Shown piece after piece: positions 8,488 to 16,340 of a DNA stretch of 53,050 bases. Every line of letters starts with the position of its first letter. The first letter of the stretch is position 1. Location: NCBI RefSeq assembly GCF_001424875.1, contig NZ_LMCT01000008.1, positions 151,134-204,183 on the forward strand. The letters run 5' to 3'. The notes beneath the pieces were generated by a model. The model was not told where the DNA came from, did not search any database, and saw nothing but the letters and a program-made list of their open reading frames with translations. The position numbers and the translations under genes are program-made. The stretch comes from Kitasatospora sp. Root107 (GTDB lineage: Bacteria; Actinomycetota; Actinomycetes; Streptomycetales; Streptomycetaceae).

Positions 8488-10442
8488 AGTGCGCTCCCCA
8501 CTCGGTGTCCCTCGATCACGGCGGCGTGCGCCCGGCGCGGGGCCAGGCAGTCGCCGACCCGGTGGACCTCGAACGGCGCGTCCCGCAGGGCCTGCCAGAG
8601 CTCGTCCTCCGGGGCCTGGTGCACCACGCAGACCACCCAGTCCACCTCGGCGGTGGCCATCTCCCCGGTGGTGTGGGTGAGGATGTCCAGCTGCACCCGC
8701 TCGCCGTCCGGCGCGGTCCTGGCCGACGTGACCACCTCGTCGGTGGTCTGCCGGATGCCCTTGGTCTCGGCCCGGACGGTGAAGGTCTCCAGGTCGAGGG
8801 TGATGCCGAGGTCCTGGCCGACCACCATGCCGGGGGTCGAGATCCGGACCCGGCAGCCCCGGTCGGCGAGCAACTCGGCGACCGAGGTGGCCTGGTGGAA
8901 GCCCAGCTCGTCGACCACCAGCACCTCCCCCTCGGGGGAGGCCCGGCCGGTCAGCACGTCGCGGACGTCCACCACCCGGGCCAAATCGCCGGCCCAGTGC
9001 GGTGGTTGCGGCCGGGCGCCGGTGGCCAGCACGACCACGTTCGGCTGCTCGGCGGCCAGCGACTCCATGGTGGCCGCCTGGCCGGTCCTGATCTCGACGT
9101 CCAGCCGACGGCACTCGGCCGCCAAGTTGCGGACCACGTCCAGGAATTCGGCCCGGACCGGTACGCTGGCCGCCTCGGCCACCTGCCCGCCGGTGGCGGG
9201 CTCGCGTTCGTAGAGGGTGACCAGGTGGCCGCGCCGGGCCGCGCTGGCGGCCGCCTGGAGTCCGGCCGGTCCGCCGCCGACCACCAGCACCCGGCGGCCG
9301 CGCCGCCCCGGCATCGGCAGCGGCACCGCCTCCCGCCCGGCCCGGGGGTTCTCGATGCAGCCGAGCCAGCGGTTCAGCCCCATCCGGCCCACGCACTCCT
9401 GGTTGCAGGACAGGCAGCTGCGGATGTCGGAGGCGTGGCCGGCCCGGGCCTTGGCCAGGAAGTCGGGATCGGCGATCTGGCCCCGGACCACGCCGACCAG
9501 GTCGCAGTGGCCCTCGGCCAGCGCCCGTTCGGCCTGCGCCGGGTCCTTGATCCGGCCGACCCCGATCACGGGGAGCTTGACCGCGCGGCGGATCGCGTTG
9601 GAGATGAAGAGCGCGTACCCGGCCGGCACCGCCATCGACGCCTCGATCAGGTACAGCGTCGAAGTGGCCACCCCGATCGAGGTGTTGATGTAGTCGACCT
9701 GGCCGGTGGCCTCGACCATCCGGGCCACCTCGACCGCCTCGTCCAGGGTGATGCCGCCCTTGATCAGCTCGTCGCCGCAGAGCCGGACCCCGAGCGCCCG
9801 GTCCGGACCGATCGCCGCCCGGACGGCCGCCACCAGCTCCAGCAGCAGCCGGGCCCGGTGGGCCAGCGGGCCGCCGTACCCGTCGGTGCGCAGGTTGGTC
9901 GCGGGGGAGAGGAAGCCGCGCACGATCGAGGAGTGCGAGCACTGCAGCTCGACCCCGTCGAAGCCGCCCGCCACGCAGTTCGCGGCCACCGTGGCGTACC
10001 CGGCGACCACCTCGGCGATCTCGGCCTCGTCGACCGCCTTCGGCACCTCGCGGAACAGCGGGTCGGGGACGGCGCTCGGTGCCCAGACCGGCAGCCGGGA
10101 GTACATCGAGGAGGCCTGCCCGCCGTTGTGGTTGAGCTGGGCCAGGATCGGCACGCCGTGCGCGTGCACCGCCTCGGTGATCCGCCGGTACCCGGCGACC
10201 GCCTCCGGATGGAAGCCGTGGATCAGCTTCTCGTACGGCCAGTCGGTCGGGTGGGTGGAGTGCTCCTCGGTGATGATCATCCCGGCGCCGCCGGCCGCGC
10301 GGGCGGCGTAGTACGCGGCGTGCTGCTCGCTGGGCAGGCCGTCCTCGGCGTAGTTGGTCAGGTGGGCGGAGAAGACCACCCGGTTGGCCAGGGTCAACGG
10401 GCCGACCCGGAGTGGGGTGAAGAGATGGCGGTAGGCGGTCAT
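8484..10442 (-). CDS. FadH/OYE-type oxidoreductase, mycofactocin-associated (copy A)
   Basis: A 652-residue protein of the 2,4-dienoyl-CoA reductase / old yellow enzyme family. It has an N-terminal FMN TIM barrel (about 1-330, including AQLNHNGGQ at 101-109 and GVVRGQIADPDF), a [4Fe-4S] motif with Cys343, 346, 350 and 362, and a C-terminal FAD/NAD(P) domain starting with VVGGGPAG near 388. Two paralogous proteins of this architecture are a known companion of mycofactocin clusters in actinomycetes. The substrate is unknown. Its ATG overlaps the upstream paralogue's stop. The two copies are clearly diverged, so they are probably not redundant. Confidence 0.9.
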   Translation of the reverse strand: MTAYRHLFTPLRVGPLTLANRVVFSAHLTNYAEDGLPSEQHAAYYAARAAGGAGMIITEEHSTHPTDWPYEKLIHGFHPEAVAGYRRITEAVHAHGVPILAQLNHNGGQASSMYSRLPVWAPSAVPDPLFREVPKAVDEAEIAEVVAGYATVAANCVAGGFDGVELQCSHSSIVRGFLSPATNLRTDGYGGPLAHRARLLLELVAAVRAAIGPDRALGVRLCGDELIKGGITLDEAVEVARMVEATGQVDYINTSIGVATSTLYLIEASMAVPAGYALFISNAIRRAVKLPVIGVGRIKDPAQAERALAEGHCDLVGVVRGQIADPDFLAKARAGHASDIRSCLSCNQECVGRMGLNRWLGCIENPRAGREAVPLPMPGRRGRRVLVVGGGPAGLQAAASAARRGHLVTLYEREPATGGQVAEAASVPVRAEFLDVVRNLAAECRRLDVEIRTGQAATMESLAAEQPNVVVLATGARPQPPHWAGDLARVVDVRDVLTGRASPEGEVLVVDELGFHQATSVAELLADRGCRVRISTPGMVVGQDLGITLDLETFTVRAETKGIRQTTDEVVTSARTAPDGERVQLDILTHTTGEMATAEVDWVVCVVHQAPEDELWQALRDAPFEVHRVGDCLAPRRAHAAVIEGHRVGSAL

Positions 10443-12388
10443 CGGTGGGCCCCTTCACTACCGGCCGCCAGCCGGAGTGCGGCGCGGCGGCCCTCCAGTA
10501 CGGCCTGGTAGACCGTGCGCGGAGCCACGCAGTCCCCGGCCACGGGCAGCTCGGGGTGGTCCAGGCACAGCGACCGCTCCGGCAGCCGGTGCCCGCAGTC
10601 GACCAGTACCGCGCAGTCGGCACGCTCCTTGCGGCCGGTCACCACATCCTCCAACAGGGCGTAGCCGTCGTGCAGTTCGAGTACGGTCCGGCGCTTGTGC
10701 AGGGTCACCCCGGCCTGCTGGAGCCGGGTGTTGGCCGCGGCCAGGTCGCCGGTCAGGGCCAGCTGGGTGCCGACCACCTGGTCCTGCGTCACGATCGCGG
10801 TGGGCCGCCCGGCCGCCGCCAGCAGCTCGGCGACCGCGACCCCGACGGCGTCCCCGATCGGGTCGAACACCAGCACCGGCCCCGGCGGCAGGGACTGCGC
10901 CGTCGGGTCGGCGGCCAGCTCGGCCGGGCGGACCACGGTGCCGCCCAGCCGGTCGAAGCCGTGCGGTCCCGGCACCGAGCCGGTGGCCAGCAGCACCTCT
11001 CGCCCGGCCGCCCGGGCCGCGCCGAGCTGCTCCCCGGTGAGCCGGGTGCCGGTCCGCAGGGTCACGCCGAGCCGGGCGGTCTCCGCCGTCAGCCAGTCGG
11101 CCAGCAGGCCGAGCCGCTCGCGGCCGGGAAGGGAGCCCGCCGTCCGCAGCGCGCCGCCCAACTCCGGGGACTGCTCGGTGACTTCCACCGTGTGGCCGCG
11201 CAGGGCGAGCACCCGGGCGGCCTCCAGGCCGGCCGGTCCGCCGCCGACCACCAGCACGTCGAGCGGCCGGGCGTCCCGTCCCTGCACCGGCCGGTCCTCG
11301 GTCTCGTGGCCGGCGGCGGGTTCACCGACGCAGCTGATGATCGGGTTCCGGTTGTCCCGGACCCGGCAGCGCTGGTTGCACAGCACACAGGGCCGGATCC
11401 GCTCCGGGTGCCCGGCCCGCAGCAGCGCGACCAGCTCGGGTTCGGCGATCTGTGCCCTGGTCATCTCGACCAGATCGGCGGCCCCGTCGTCCAGCGCCCA
11501 CTGGGCCTGGCCGACCTCGACCACCGAACCCTGCAGGGCGACCGGTACGACGCCGTGGACGGCGGTCCTGACGGTGCGGCAGAGGTCGAGGTTGAAGCCG
11601 GGTGGGGTGTGGCCGTCCGGCCGGGTGGCGGAGAGGTTCATCGCGGAGCCCCGGACCACCACCAGATAGTCCGCCAACGGGGCGAACCCGACCGCCAGTT
11701 CGGCCCCCTGCTCGGGGGTGATCCCGGCCCAGGGGGCGAGTTCGTCGCAGCACAGCCGCAGGCCCAGCACCCGCCCGGGGCCGATCGCGGCCCTGGTCGC
11801 GGTCAGCACCTCGCGCAGCAGCCGGGCGCGGTCGGTGCCGTAGTCGTCGGAGCGCAGGTTGGTCAGGCCGGACAGGAACTGCCGGAGCAGGCTGTGCTGT
11901 CCGGCGTCGATCTCCACCCCGTCCAGTCCGGCGTCGGCCGCCAGCCGGGCCGCGGTGGCGAAGTCCGCCACCAGAGCGCCGAGTTCGGCGGGCTCCAGCT
12001 CGGCCGGCAGCTCCCGGCTGACCACGTCGGCCACCCGGGACGGGGCCCGAAGCGCGGCCTGCGAGTACGCGGAGGAGCCCTGCCCGCCCGCGTGCCCGAG
12101 CCCGGCGAGCACCAGCGTCCCGTACGGGCGGCAGGCCTCGGCCACCGCCTGCCAGCCGGCCGGGCAGTCGGCGGCCAGCGGGGCCCGCTCGTACGGCCAG
12201 TCTTCGGCGGTCACGCTCGCGGTCTCGGTGACGATCAGTCCGGCGCCACCGGCGGCCCGGCGCCGGTAGTAGGCGACATGGCGGTCGGAGAGTGCCCGGC
12301 GGTGGCCGAGGTTGGTCTCGTGCGGACCGAACAGCACCCTGCTGGGCGCGGTCCGGCCGGCCAGTGTGATCGGGTCGGTGAGCAGCAT
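10439..12388 (-). CDS. FadH/OYE-type oxidoreductase, mycofactocin-associated (copy B)
   Basis: A 649-residue paralogue of the next gene with the same architecture: FMN barrel from residue 1 (VLFGPHETNLG near 18-28), the cluster motif Cys334, 337, 341, 353, and a Rossmann FAD domain at VVGGGPAG (380-387). In the barrel active-site region copy A reads LNHNGGQ while this copy reads LGHAGGQ, so the substrate pocket differs. The start ATG 12388 is two bases after the mftC stop. The protein probably couples NAD(P)H or mycofactocin-derived electrons to reduction of an enone-type or CoA-linked substrate; this is inference from the family. Confidence 0.9.
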   Translation of the reverse strand: MLLTDPITLAGRTAPSRVLFGPHETNLGHRRALSDRHVAYYRRRAAGGAGLIVTETASVTAEDWPYERAPLAADCPAGWQAVAEACRPYGTLVLAGLGHAGGQGSSAYSQAALRAPSRVADVVSRELPAELEPAELGALVADFATAARLAADAGLDGVEIDAGQHSLLRQFLSGLTNLRSDDYGTDRARLLREVLTATRAAIGPGRVLGLRLCCDELAPWAGITPEQGAELAVGFAPLADYLVVVRGSAMNLSATRPDGHTPPGFNLDLCRTVRTAVHGVVPVALQGSVVEVGQAQWALDDGAADLVEMTRAQIAEPELVALLRAGHPERIRPCVLCNQRCRVRDNRNPIISCVGEPAAGHETEDRPVQGRDARPLDVLVVGGGPAGLEAARVLALRGHTVEVTEQSPELGGALRTAGSLPGRERLGLLADWLTAETARLGVTLRTGTRLTGEQLGAARAAGREVLLATGSVPGPHGFDRLGGTVVRPAELAADPTAQSLPPGPVLVFDPIGDAVGVAVAELLAAAGRPTAIVTQDQVVGTQLALTGDLAAANTRLQQAGVTLHKRRTVLELHDGYALLEDVVTGRKERADCAVLVDCGHRLPERSLCLDHPELPVAGDCVAPRTVYQAVLEGRRAALRLAAGSEGAHR

Positions 12389-12390
12389 CG

Positions 12391-13593
12391 CTACCGCCCG
12401 GCGGCGGCGAGGCCGGTCAGCGGACTGGTGTCGCAGGCCCGGTCGGGCAGACCGGCGGCCGGGGGAGCCCAGCCGATCTGCACCGGCACCGGGCCCGGGC
12501 CGCGGCCCCGGCGCGAGTGGTCGCCGCTGGGCCGGGGCACGCTGCCGGGGCCGAGCGCGGCCAGCGCAGTCTCGCCGTGGCCCTTGACGCACTCGGGGTC
12601 CGGCGCGTCCATCGGCAGGCCGGTGAAGAACTTCGCGGCCATGCAGCCGCCCCGGCAGGAGTCGAAGGCGGAGCAGGAGCCGCAGGCGCCGGCGCTCTGC
12701 GGGCCGCGCAGCTCGGCGAAGAGCGGAGCGTTGCGCCAGACCTCGGCGAAGCCGCCGGGGGAACGTACGTTCCCGGCCAGGAACTGGTCGTGGATCGCGA
12801 ACGGGCAGGCGTAGACGTCGCCGACCGGGTCGATCAGGCAGACCACCCGGCCGGCCCCGCACAGGTTGAGGCCGGGCAGCGGGGTCGAGCCCAGCGCGTT
12901 GAGGTGGAAGAACGAGTCCCCGGTGAGCACCCGCTCACCGTTGGCCACCAGCCAGTGGTAGAGCGTGCGTTGCTGCTCGGCGGTGGGGTGCAGTTCGTTC
13001 CAGACCTCGGCCCCGCGACCGGCCGGGCGGAGCCGGGTGAGCCGCAGTTGCGCACCGTAACGCTCCGCGATTTCGGCGAAGTCGTCCAGTTGGTCACAAT
13101 TCTGACGTGTCATCACCACGCTCAGTTTGAAGTCCCGGAAGCCCGCTTCGGCGAGGTTGCCCATAGCGGTCACCGCGGTCCGGTACGAGCCGGGGCCGCG
13201 CACCGCGTCGTTGACCTCCGCGGTGGCACCGTCGATCGAGATCTGTACGTCCACATAGTCACTGCGGGCGAGCAGCCGGGCCCGTTCCGGTGTGATCTTG
13301 ATGCCATTGGTGGAGAACTTGACCCCGACTTGACGGTCAGTGGCGTAGTCCACCAGCTCCCAGAAATCCGGCCGGACGGTCGGCTCGCCGCCGCCGATGT
13401 TCACGTAGAACACCTGCATGCGCTGCAATTCGTCCAGGACGGAGCGGCACTCGGCGGTGCTCAGCTCCCGGGGGTCACGCCGCCCGGAGGAGGAGAGGCA
13501 GTGCACGCAGGCGAGGTTGCAGGCGTAGGTGAGCTCCCAGGTGAGGCAGATGGGGGCGTCCAGCCCGTGCTGGAACTGGTCGACGAGCTTCAT
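12391..13593 (-). CDS. mftC: Mycofactocin radical SAM maturase MftC
   Basis: A 400-residue radical SAM/SPASM enzyme. The SAM cluster motif CNLACVHC gives Cys25, 29 and 32. The following GGGEP (in VNIGGGEPTVRPDF) and the Cys-rich SPASM region (LCGAGRVVCLID, YACPF, CGSCSAFDSCRGGC) are intact. MftC oxidatively decarboxylates the C-terminal Tyr of MftA and then joins it to the neighbouring Val, with MftB presenting the peptide. The start at 13593 follows AGGGAG at good spacing. The last roughly 50 residues are Gly/Pro/Arg-rich and extend beyond the usual domain. The adjacent mftB and mftA make the assignment secure. Confidence 0.96.
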   Translation of the reverse strand: MKLVDQFQHGLDAPICLTWELTYACNLACVHCLSSSGRRDPRELSTAECRSVLDELQRMQVFYVNIGGGEPTVRPDFWELVDYATDRQVGVKFSTNGIKITPERARLLARSDYVDVQISIDGATAEVNDAVRGPGSYRTAVTAMGNLAEAGFRDFKLSVVMTRQNCDQLDDFAEIAERYGAQLRLTRLRPAGRGAEVWNELHPTAEQQRTLYHWLVANGERVLTGDSFFHLNALGSTPLPGLNLCGAGRVVCLIDPVGDVYACPFAIHDQFLAGNVRSPGGFAEVWRNAPLFAELRGPQSAGACGSCSAFDSCRGGCMAAKFFTGLPMDAPDPECVKGHGETALAALGPGSVPRPSGDHSRRGRGPGPVPVQIGWAPPAAGLPDRACDTSPLTGLAAAGR

Positions 13594-13623
13594 CCGGGTA
13601 CTCCCTGGTGAGTGGGTGATCTC

Positions 13624-13893
13624 TCAGCGCGGCTGGATCGTTCCGGCCTCGGCCAGTCCGGCGAGAGCCGTGAGATAGGCCCGCCGCTGCTCGGCCGGCA
13701 CGCCCGCCTGATCCAGTGCCCCGTGGACGTCCGGATGGGAGATCAGTGCACGTACCGTTTTGACCAGCTCAAGAGACTTGAGAAAGGACAGTCGGCGGGT
13801 CGAGAAGTCATAGGCGAGAGCCCCGAAAGGCTCGGGTCGCAGCGAGACACTCGGTGCGCAGCGGTACGGAAGGTCCGGATCGAATGACGACAC
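13624..13893 (-). CDS. mftB: Mycofactocin precursor-binding chaperone MftB
   Basis: An 89-residue PqqD-like/RiPP recognition protein. The block VSLRPEPFGALAYDF followed by TRRLSFLKSLELVKTVRAL is the MftB signature. MftB binds the MftA leader and delivers it to MftC. The frame is open further upstream to a GTG at 13920, but that start would lie inside mftA. The GTG at 13893 has GAGGA five bases before it and starts with SSFDPDLPY, the usual MftB beginning. It lies 11 bases after the mftA stop. Confidence 0.93.
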   Translation of the reverse strand: MSSFDPDLPYRCAPSVSLRPEPFGALAYDFSTRRLSFLKSLELVKTVRALISHPDVHGALDQAGVPAEQRRAYLTALAGLAEAGTIQPR

Positions 13894-13904
13894 TGTTCCT
13901 CGAA

Positions 13905-14015
13905 TCAGTAGACGCCGCACATACCGTCGATGGAGATCTCCTCGACCAGGAGATCCTCCTCCGGGGCGAAGTCGAAGTCGTCGTCCTCGGAGGTTTCCGG
14001 CAGGAATTGCGCCAT
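13905..14015 (-). CDS. mftA: Mycofactocin precursor peptide MftA
   Basis: A 36-residue precursor. The leader is very acidic (SEDDDFDFAPEEDLLVEE) and the protein ends in IDGMCGVY, the invariant C-terminus of mycofactocin precursors; the final Val-Tyr is the part turned into the redox cofactor. ATG 14015 is preceded by AAGGAG with a six-base spacer. mftB and mftC follow on the same strand. Confidence 0.97.
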   Translation of the reverse strand: MAQFLPETSEDDDFDFAPEEDLLVEEISIDGMCGVY

Positions 14016-14041
14016 GGCTTTCTCCTTCGCATGGAGCGGGC

Positions 14042-14053
14042 CCGGATATCCGG
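14042..14053. promoter_or_regulatory. 12-bp palindrome upstream of mftA
   Basis: CCGGATATCCGG is a perfect palindrome centred about 32 bases before the mftA start, in the 137-base gap between the flavin reductase gene and mftA. It may be an operator for the mft genes; no mftR-type regulator is present in the window to test this against. Confidence 0.35.
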
Positions 14054-14152
14054 CCCTGGTGTTCACGCTAATCGCGTGGGCGGTGTGGTCGGCACCCCTG
14101 TCCGGTGCCTTAGGGGTGGCCTCCGGGGTGTCCTCCGGGTCGGCCGCGGCGC

Positions 14153-14659
14153 TCACTCCGGCAGGGTGTGGAAGCCCCGGCGAAAATAGACCGCGGGGAC
14201 TGTTTCGCGCATCCGTGCCTCGCGCACCCGGCCGACCAGGATGGTGTGGTCGCCGCCCGGGTGGCGGGCATATGCGTCGCACTCCAGCGTCACTGCCGCC
14301 GAGTCCAGCACCGGCTGCCCCTTCTCGTTCGGCCGGAAGTCGCTGTTCGAGAACTTGTCCACGCCCCGGGTGGCGAACCGGACCGCGAGCTCGGCGTGCT
14401 CCGGCGCGAGCACGTGGATCACCCAGGACTCCGCCGCCAGGAACGCGGGGTGGCACTGGGCGTTGTCGGCGAGGCAGACCAGCACCAGGGCGGGGTCGGC
14501 CGACAGCGAGCAGAACGAGCTCGCGGTGAAGCCCCACCACCGCCCCTGCCGGTCCGTGGTGGTCACGATGGTGACCCCGCTGGGGAAGGCGGCCAGCGCC
14601 TCCCGGAACGTGGTCGCTGCTGCTGTGTTCGGTGCGGTGGCGGTCGCCACGGTGGTCAT
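14153..14659 (-). CDS. Flavin reductase-like FMN-binding protein
   Basis: A 168-residue protein of the HpaC/flavin-reductase family. Typical elements are FREALAAFPSGVTIVTTTD, GFTASSFCSLSADPALVLVCL and the closing HTILVGRVREA segment. Such proteins supply reduced FMN to partner monooxygenases or act as split-barrel flavoproteins. No obvious flavin-dependent monooxygenase partner is encoded nearby. ATG 14659 follows GGGAGG. It lies on the same strand immediately upstream of mftA, 137 bases away, and may be co-transcribed with the mycofactocin operon; a role there is only inferred from position. Confidence 0.85.
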   Translation of the reverse strand: MTTVATATAPNTAAATTFREALAAFPSGVTIVTTTDRQGRWWGFTASSFCSLSADPALVLVCLADNAQCHPAFLAAESWVIHVLAPEHAELAVRFATRGVDKFSNSDFRPNEKGQPVLDSAAVTLECDAYARHPGGDHTILVGRVREARMRETVPAVYFRRGFHTLPE

Positions 14660-14786
14660 CCGAGACCTCCCTCGTCTGCGGCCGGACAGCGGCCGAGCTC
14701 GACGTTAGGGGCACCGGTAATCGAACAGGCCCCCTAGGAGACCCCCTGCGGACCCCTGCTGTGCGACCGGGCCCGGACGGTCGAAC

Positions 14787-14818
14787 GCCCGGACCGGCGC
14801 TCGCGCGCCGGCCCGGGC
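14787..14818. terminator. Strong GC hairpin downstream of the small exported peptide gene
   Basis: GCCCGGACCGGCGC (14787-14800), loop TCGC, GCGCCGGCCCGGGC (14805-14818): a 14-bp stem with one mismatch. It lies in the 256-base gap between the peptide gene and the flavin reductase gene, and likely ends peptide transcription. Otherwise this gap holds the flavin reductase promoter, which could not be pinned down. Confidence 0.6.
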
Positions 14819-14915
14819 GGGTCGTACGAGGTACTGACATGTGTGCGGTCGGCCGCCGCCCCCGGGGCCGTCCACTCACCGCTTCCGTGCGGATCCGCGG
14901 TGTCTGGCGGGCCGG

Positions 14916-15113
14916 TTAGTCCCAGCCGTCGTCCGGACCTTCCGGAGTGACCGTCGGGCTCGGGCTGGTGTTCGGTGTGGCCGTGACGACGGCGTCGGAC
15001 AGGGTGCTCATCCCGCCAGGTCCATTCGCCAGAGAAGAGAAGGTGGGCAGGGCCGCCACGACTGCAGCGAGCAGGATGCCCTGAATGGCTATCTTTGTCC
15101 TCTTGGAAAGCAT
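14916..15113 (-). CDS. Small exported peptide of unknown function
   Basis: A 65-residue product with a basic N-terminus (MLSKRTK), a hydrophobic segment at about 8-27 (IAIQGILLAAVVAALPTF) and a mature-like tail rich in Ser, Thr and Pro that ends in acidic PEGPDDGWD. This is a signal peptide or single membrane anchor followed by a short exported tail. ATG 15113 has GGGGGA upstream; longer in-frame starts lack a ribosome binding site. It is divergent from the LuxR-type regulator at 15285 and shares a 171-base promoter region with it. Family not recognised. Confidence 0.6.
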   Translation of the reverse strand: MLSKRTKIAIQGILLAAVVAALPTFSSLANGPGGMSTLSDAVVTATPNTSPSPTVTPEGPDDGWD

Positions 15114-15242
15114 TGTATCCCCCATACAGAGACTGGCTTGATAGGTGCTCAGGCTCACCGCCTCCGTTCAAGCTCTCGGTGGCGACAACGCATAGGCTGC
15201 CGACGATCGCATGCCTGTGCCAAGCCGAACGCGATGGCGTAA

Positions 15243-15260
15243 AGTTGCTTGGCAACAACT
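15243..15260. promoter_or_regulatory. Imperfect inverted repeat before the LuxR-type gene
   Basis: AAGTTG ... CAACAACTT around the sequence CTTGG forms an imperfect dyad about 25 bases upstream of the regulator start and within the divergent promoter region shared with the small peptide gene. Possible autoregulatory site. Confidence 0.3.
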
Positions 15261-15284
15261 TCGCAGTCTTTAGGGGGAGCTCGG

Positions 15285-16316
15285 ATGAGCGAGGGGGTAC
15301 ATGGATACTCGGATTTCGCGGAGTTGGATGATCTGAGTGCTGCTGCGTACGGTCACGCCGTCGAGTTAGGGCGTTTCGACAGGTGTGATATCGCCGGACG
15401 GCTGTCGCTCGGCGAGTCCGAGCTCGACCGGGTCGAGCAGGTCCTGCGGTTGCTGAAGTTGCTCCAGCCGATGCCCGGACACCCGTCGGTGCTGGTCCCG
15501 GTGGGGCCGGACGTGGCGGCGGCGGATCTGGTCGGCGGGGCCGAGAACCAGATCCGCGATCTCCAGCAGGCGGTGACGGACGTCCGCTCCAGGCTGTTGT
15601 CGTTGGCCCCTCTCTACTTCGAGGGCCGCCGGCTGCGGAACCGGCTGGAGGCCTTCGACGTGATCAACGACGTCAGTGCCATCCGGTCGATGCTCGACAG
15701 TCTGGGCAAGAACTGTCGTCAGGAGCTGCTCACCGTGCAGCCGGGCGGCCCGCGCCCGGCCTTCGTGCTCGCCTCCGCCCGCGACTCCTACGGCCGGATG
15801 CTGGAGCGCGGGGTGCACATCAGGACGATCTACCAGCACACGGCCCGCAGTGACCTCGCGACCAAGTCGTACGTCCGGGACGTGACCGCGCTCGGCGCGG
15901 AGTTCAGGACCGCCGACGAGGTGATCGACCGGATCCTGATCTACGACCGGGAGACGGTGTTCCTGGCCCGGCGCACCGAGGCCGGCGGGGCACCCGCGGC
16001 GGCGATCGTCCGGGAGTCCACCCTGGTGGAGTTCCTCTGCAAGGTCTTCGAGTACCTCTGGGACGGGGCCACCCCCTTCACCCCCGAGACCGCGAAGGCC
16101 GAGGCCATCACGGACGACCTCAAGCAGTCCGTGCTGCGGCTGATGGCCAAGGGCTACAAGGACGAGATGGTGGCGCGCCGGCTGGGCATGTCGGTGCGCA
16201 CCTGCCGGCGGCACATCTCCGAGATCACCGAGGAGCTGGAGGCGACCAGCCGGTTCCAGGCCGGCTTCAACGTCGCGATGTCCGGCATCCTCGACCAGTT
16301 CAAGGACGAGTTCTGA
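15285..16316 (+). CDS. LuxR-type HTH regulator with TrmB-like N-terminus
   Basis: A 343-residue regulator. The C-terminal HTH is of the LuxR type: LMAKGYKDEMVARRLGMSVR followed by TCRRHISEITEELEA (about 285-325). The N-terminal region resembles actinomycete regulators that combine a TrmB/PLD-like sensor with a LuxR HTH (FDVINDVSAIRSML, GVHIRTIYQH, EFRTADEVIDRILIYDRET). No receiver or ATPase domain is present, so it may sense a ligand directly. ATG 15285 was chosen over an upstream TTG because AGGGGGA lies at the right distance. It sits between the mycofactocin and polyketide operons and is divergent from a small exported peptide gene. Confidence 0.85.
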   Translation: MSEGVHGYSDFAELDDLSAAAYGHAVELGRFDRCDIAGRLSLGESELDRVEQVLRLLKLLQPMPGHPSVLVPVGPDVAAADLVGGAENQIRDLQQAVTDVRSRLLSLAPLYFEGRRLRNRLEAFDVINDVSAIRSMLDSLGKNCRQELLTVQPGGPRPAFVLASARDSYGRMLERGVHIRTIYQHTARSDLATKSYVRDVTALGAEFRTADEVIDRILIYDRETVFLARRTEAGGAPAAAIVRESTLVEFLCKVFEYLWDGATPFTPETAKAEAITDDLKQSVLRLMAKGYKDEMVARRLGMSVRTCRRHISEITEELEATSRFQAGFNVAMSGILDQFKDEF

Positions 16317-16340
16317 CGCCGGGTCGGCCGACCCGGCGTC
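16315..16340. terminator. 26-bp perfect palindrome, bidirectional terminator
   Basis: The sequence from GACGCCGGGT to ACCCGGCGTC is a perfect 26-bp palindrome spanning the stop codons of the convergent LuxR-type and PPTase genes. Its position at both 3' ends marks it as a two-way terminator. Confidence 0.8.

Noticed and set aside
13894..13920. Earlier GTG start for mftB at 13920
   Set aside because: It would overlap the end of mftA, has no ribosome binding site, and adds residues (RRLLIRG) that are not usual for MftB.
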